Below the pieces are notes generated by a model, which worked only from the letters and a program-made list of their open reading frames with translations, was not told the DNA's origin and made no database searches. Shown in pieces: positions 41,354 through 41,882 of a stretch of DNA of 41,882 nt. How positions within the stretch are numbered: the stretch's first letter is position 1; each line of letters starts with the position of its first letter. Where the stretch lies: NCBI GenBank assembly GCA_022564515.1, contig JADFLH010000008.1:1-41882 (forward strand), in the 5' to 3' direction. Origin of the DNA: Nitrososphaerota archaeon (GTDB lineage Archaea; Thermoproteota; Nitrososphaeria; Nitrososphaerales; Nitrosopumilaceae). The position numbers were made by a program, and so were the translations under genes.

Positions 41354-41371
41354 TTGTTATGAAATGTTAGT
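41323..41371 (-). repeat. Intergenic repeat element, copy 4
   Basis: Copy 4 is inverted relative to the other three. On the minus strand it reads actaacatttcataac, then the core cagttcgtatcaaatgaa (core 41327-41344 in window coordinates). The core shares cagttcgtatcaaatg with copy 1 exactly. It lies about 85 bp upstream of the TFB start. The remaining spacer (41354-41456) holds only the TFB promoter region. Confidence 0.6.
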
Positions 41372-41405
41372 GAGTTTCAAAACTTCTCTTCAGGTAGTGA
41401 ACCCA

Positions 41406-41434
41406 TATTAAGTAATTTAATCACCACGTTTAAG
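41406..41434 (+). promoter_or_regulatory. Likely TFB gene promoter region
   Basis: Two TATA-like stretches precede the TFB ATG at 41457: tattaagtaattta (41406-41419) and tttaag (41429-41434, centred about 26 nt upstream). The second would give a leaderless transcript, the first a leader of about 18 nt. The sequence does not decide between them. Confidence 0.3.
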
Positions 41435-41456
41435 ACCTCTCAAACTTTTAGTAGGC

Positions 41457-41882
41457 ATGGTTAATCTAATTCCTAGCATCAAACAAAATTGTTTAAGATG
41501 TGGGAAGAAGGCACTAATTACAGATACCGAAACAGGTGAGATTTTTTGTGGTGGTTGCGGTTTTGTATTATCTGAGCGTATAGAAAATCCTGGTCCGGAA
41601 AGGCGTTCATTTTCTGATGACAGAGTCAGTAGAGAAAGAACTGGGGTTGGTACATCTTTAGCAATACATGATCAGGGTCTGTCAACAGTAATCAATCCAA
41701 CAAACAAAGATGCTACAGGAAAACCTATATCGAACTCTATGAAAAAGACTCTCAAACGTCTAAGAACATGGGATAGTAGAAGTCAAAATGAACCCATGGA
41801 TAGGAACTTTAGACAAGCCTTCAATGAACTTTACAGAGTTAAAGATAAACTCTCTCTCTCTGATTCAATAATTGAAAAAGCT
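41457..41882 (+). CDS. tfb: Transcription initiation factor TFB (TFIIB), N-terminal part
   Basis: The gene runs off the end of the window after 142 codons; full archaeal TFBs have about 300 residues. The zinc ribbon is complete: CLRCGKK (about residues 12-18), then CGGCG (about 33-37). It is followed by the B-reader/linker region, with NPGPERRSF, DRVSRERTGVGT and HDQGLSTVI (about 47-80), as in archaeal TFB. The first cyclin fold starts at about residue 95 (SMKKTLKRLRTW). TFB recruits RNA polymerase to TBP-bound promoters. Thaumarchaea often have several TFB paralogues, so this may be one of a set. The upstream region carries repeat copy 4. Confidence 0.95.
   Translation, partial: MVNLIPSIKQNCLRCGKKALITDTETGEIFCGGCGFVLSERIENPGPERRSFSDDRVSRERTGVGTSLAIHDQGLSTVINPTNKDATGKPISNSMKKTLKRLRTWDSRSQNEPMDRNFRQAFNELYRVKDKLSLSDSIIEKA

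Noticed and set aside
1-41882. tRNA, rRNA, CRISPR array, insertion sequence or prophage
   Set aside because: Reading the spacers on both strands, I saw no cloverleaf-like gene, no regularly spaced repeats with unique spacers, and no transposase, integrase or phage gene.

Overview
The window looks like a chromosomal segment of an ammonia-oxidising thaumarchaeon (Nitrososphaerota) close to marine Nitrosopumilus. The DNA is AT-rich. Genes are tightly packed, with tail-to-tail gaps of 4-6 bp and ATGA overlaps, and GTG/TTG starts are common. The information-processing genes are archaeal (family B DNA polymerase with a PIP box, TFB, archaeal NMN adenylyltransferase). Two subunits of a split B12-dependent methylmalonyl-CoA mutase, its epimerase and its MeaB chaperone point to the 3-hydroxypropionate/4-hydroxybutyrate carbon-fixation cycle. 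The lineage is inferred from gene content; no database search was possible.

Layout. 1-2.7 kb: the tail of an SPFH/prohibitin gene, a four-CBS protein, a small unknown protein and an aldo/keto reductase. 3-6.4 kb: dCMP deaminase, DNA polymerase B and a SemiSWEET-like protein. 6.4-10.4 kb: triosephosphate isomerase, pyruvate phosphate dikinase and an HTH-CBS regulator, a gluconeogenic and energy-sensing group. 10.4-16.8 kb: epimerase, mutase large subunit, MeaB, an anchored unknown protein and an M1 aminopeptidase on the minus strand, with the mutase small subunit divergent from them. 16.8-22.6 kb, minus strand: ketol-acid reductoisomerase, a 39-residue zinc protein, NMN adenylyltransferase, an alpha/beta hydrolase, MetRS and S-adenosylhomocysteine hydrolase. 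22.7-25.2 kb, plus strand: Rieske protein, NAD synthetase, CysRS. 25.2-27.6 kb, minus strand: a TGS GTPase and three small proteins. 27.7-28.8 kb: BirA with its own HTH. 28.9-32.6 kb: hemL-hemC-SUMT-hemD. 32.8-36.6 kb: a 1288-residue secreted protein made of NHL, HYR and RTX-like repeats. 36.7-41.1 kb: a DrrAB-type ABC exporter, a PRC-barrel protein and an SLC13-type transporter with RCK_C domains. 41.5 kb to the end: the 5' part of a TFB gene.

The genes connect metabolically. BirA would biotinylate the acyl-CoA carboxylase of the same carbon-fixation cycle that uses the mutase. hemL/hemC/hemD/SUMT make uroporphyrinogen III and precorrin-2, which lead to the mutase's B12 cofactor. PPDK and TIM carry fixed carbon towards sugars.

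The least explained signal is a family of four short intergenic elements (46-51 bp). They share a core close to TTAACAGTTCGTATCAAATG and some have inverted-repeat ends. Two copies bracket the aldo/keto reductase gene, one lies between the hydrolase and the NMN adenylyltransferase, and one is upstream of TFB. Two of them touch the start-less 5' ends of small zinc-finger ORF remnants. Other notable signals are a nested palindrome at the birA promoter, a 17-bp perfect palindrome around the GTG start of the giant secreted protein, and a mirrored divergent promoter at the mutase small-subunit gene.
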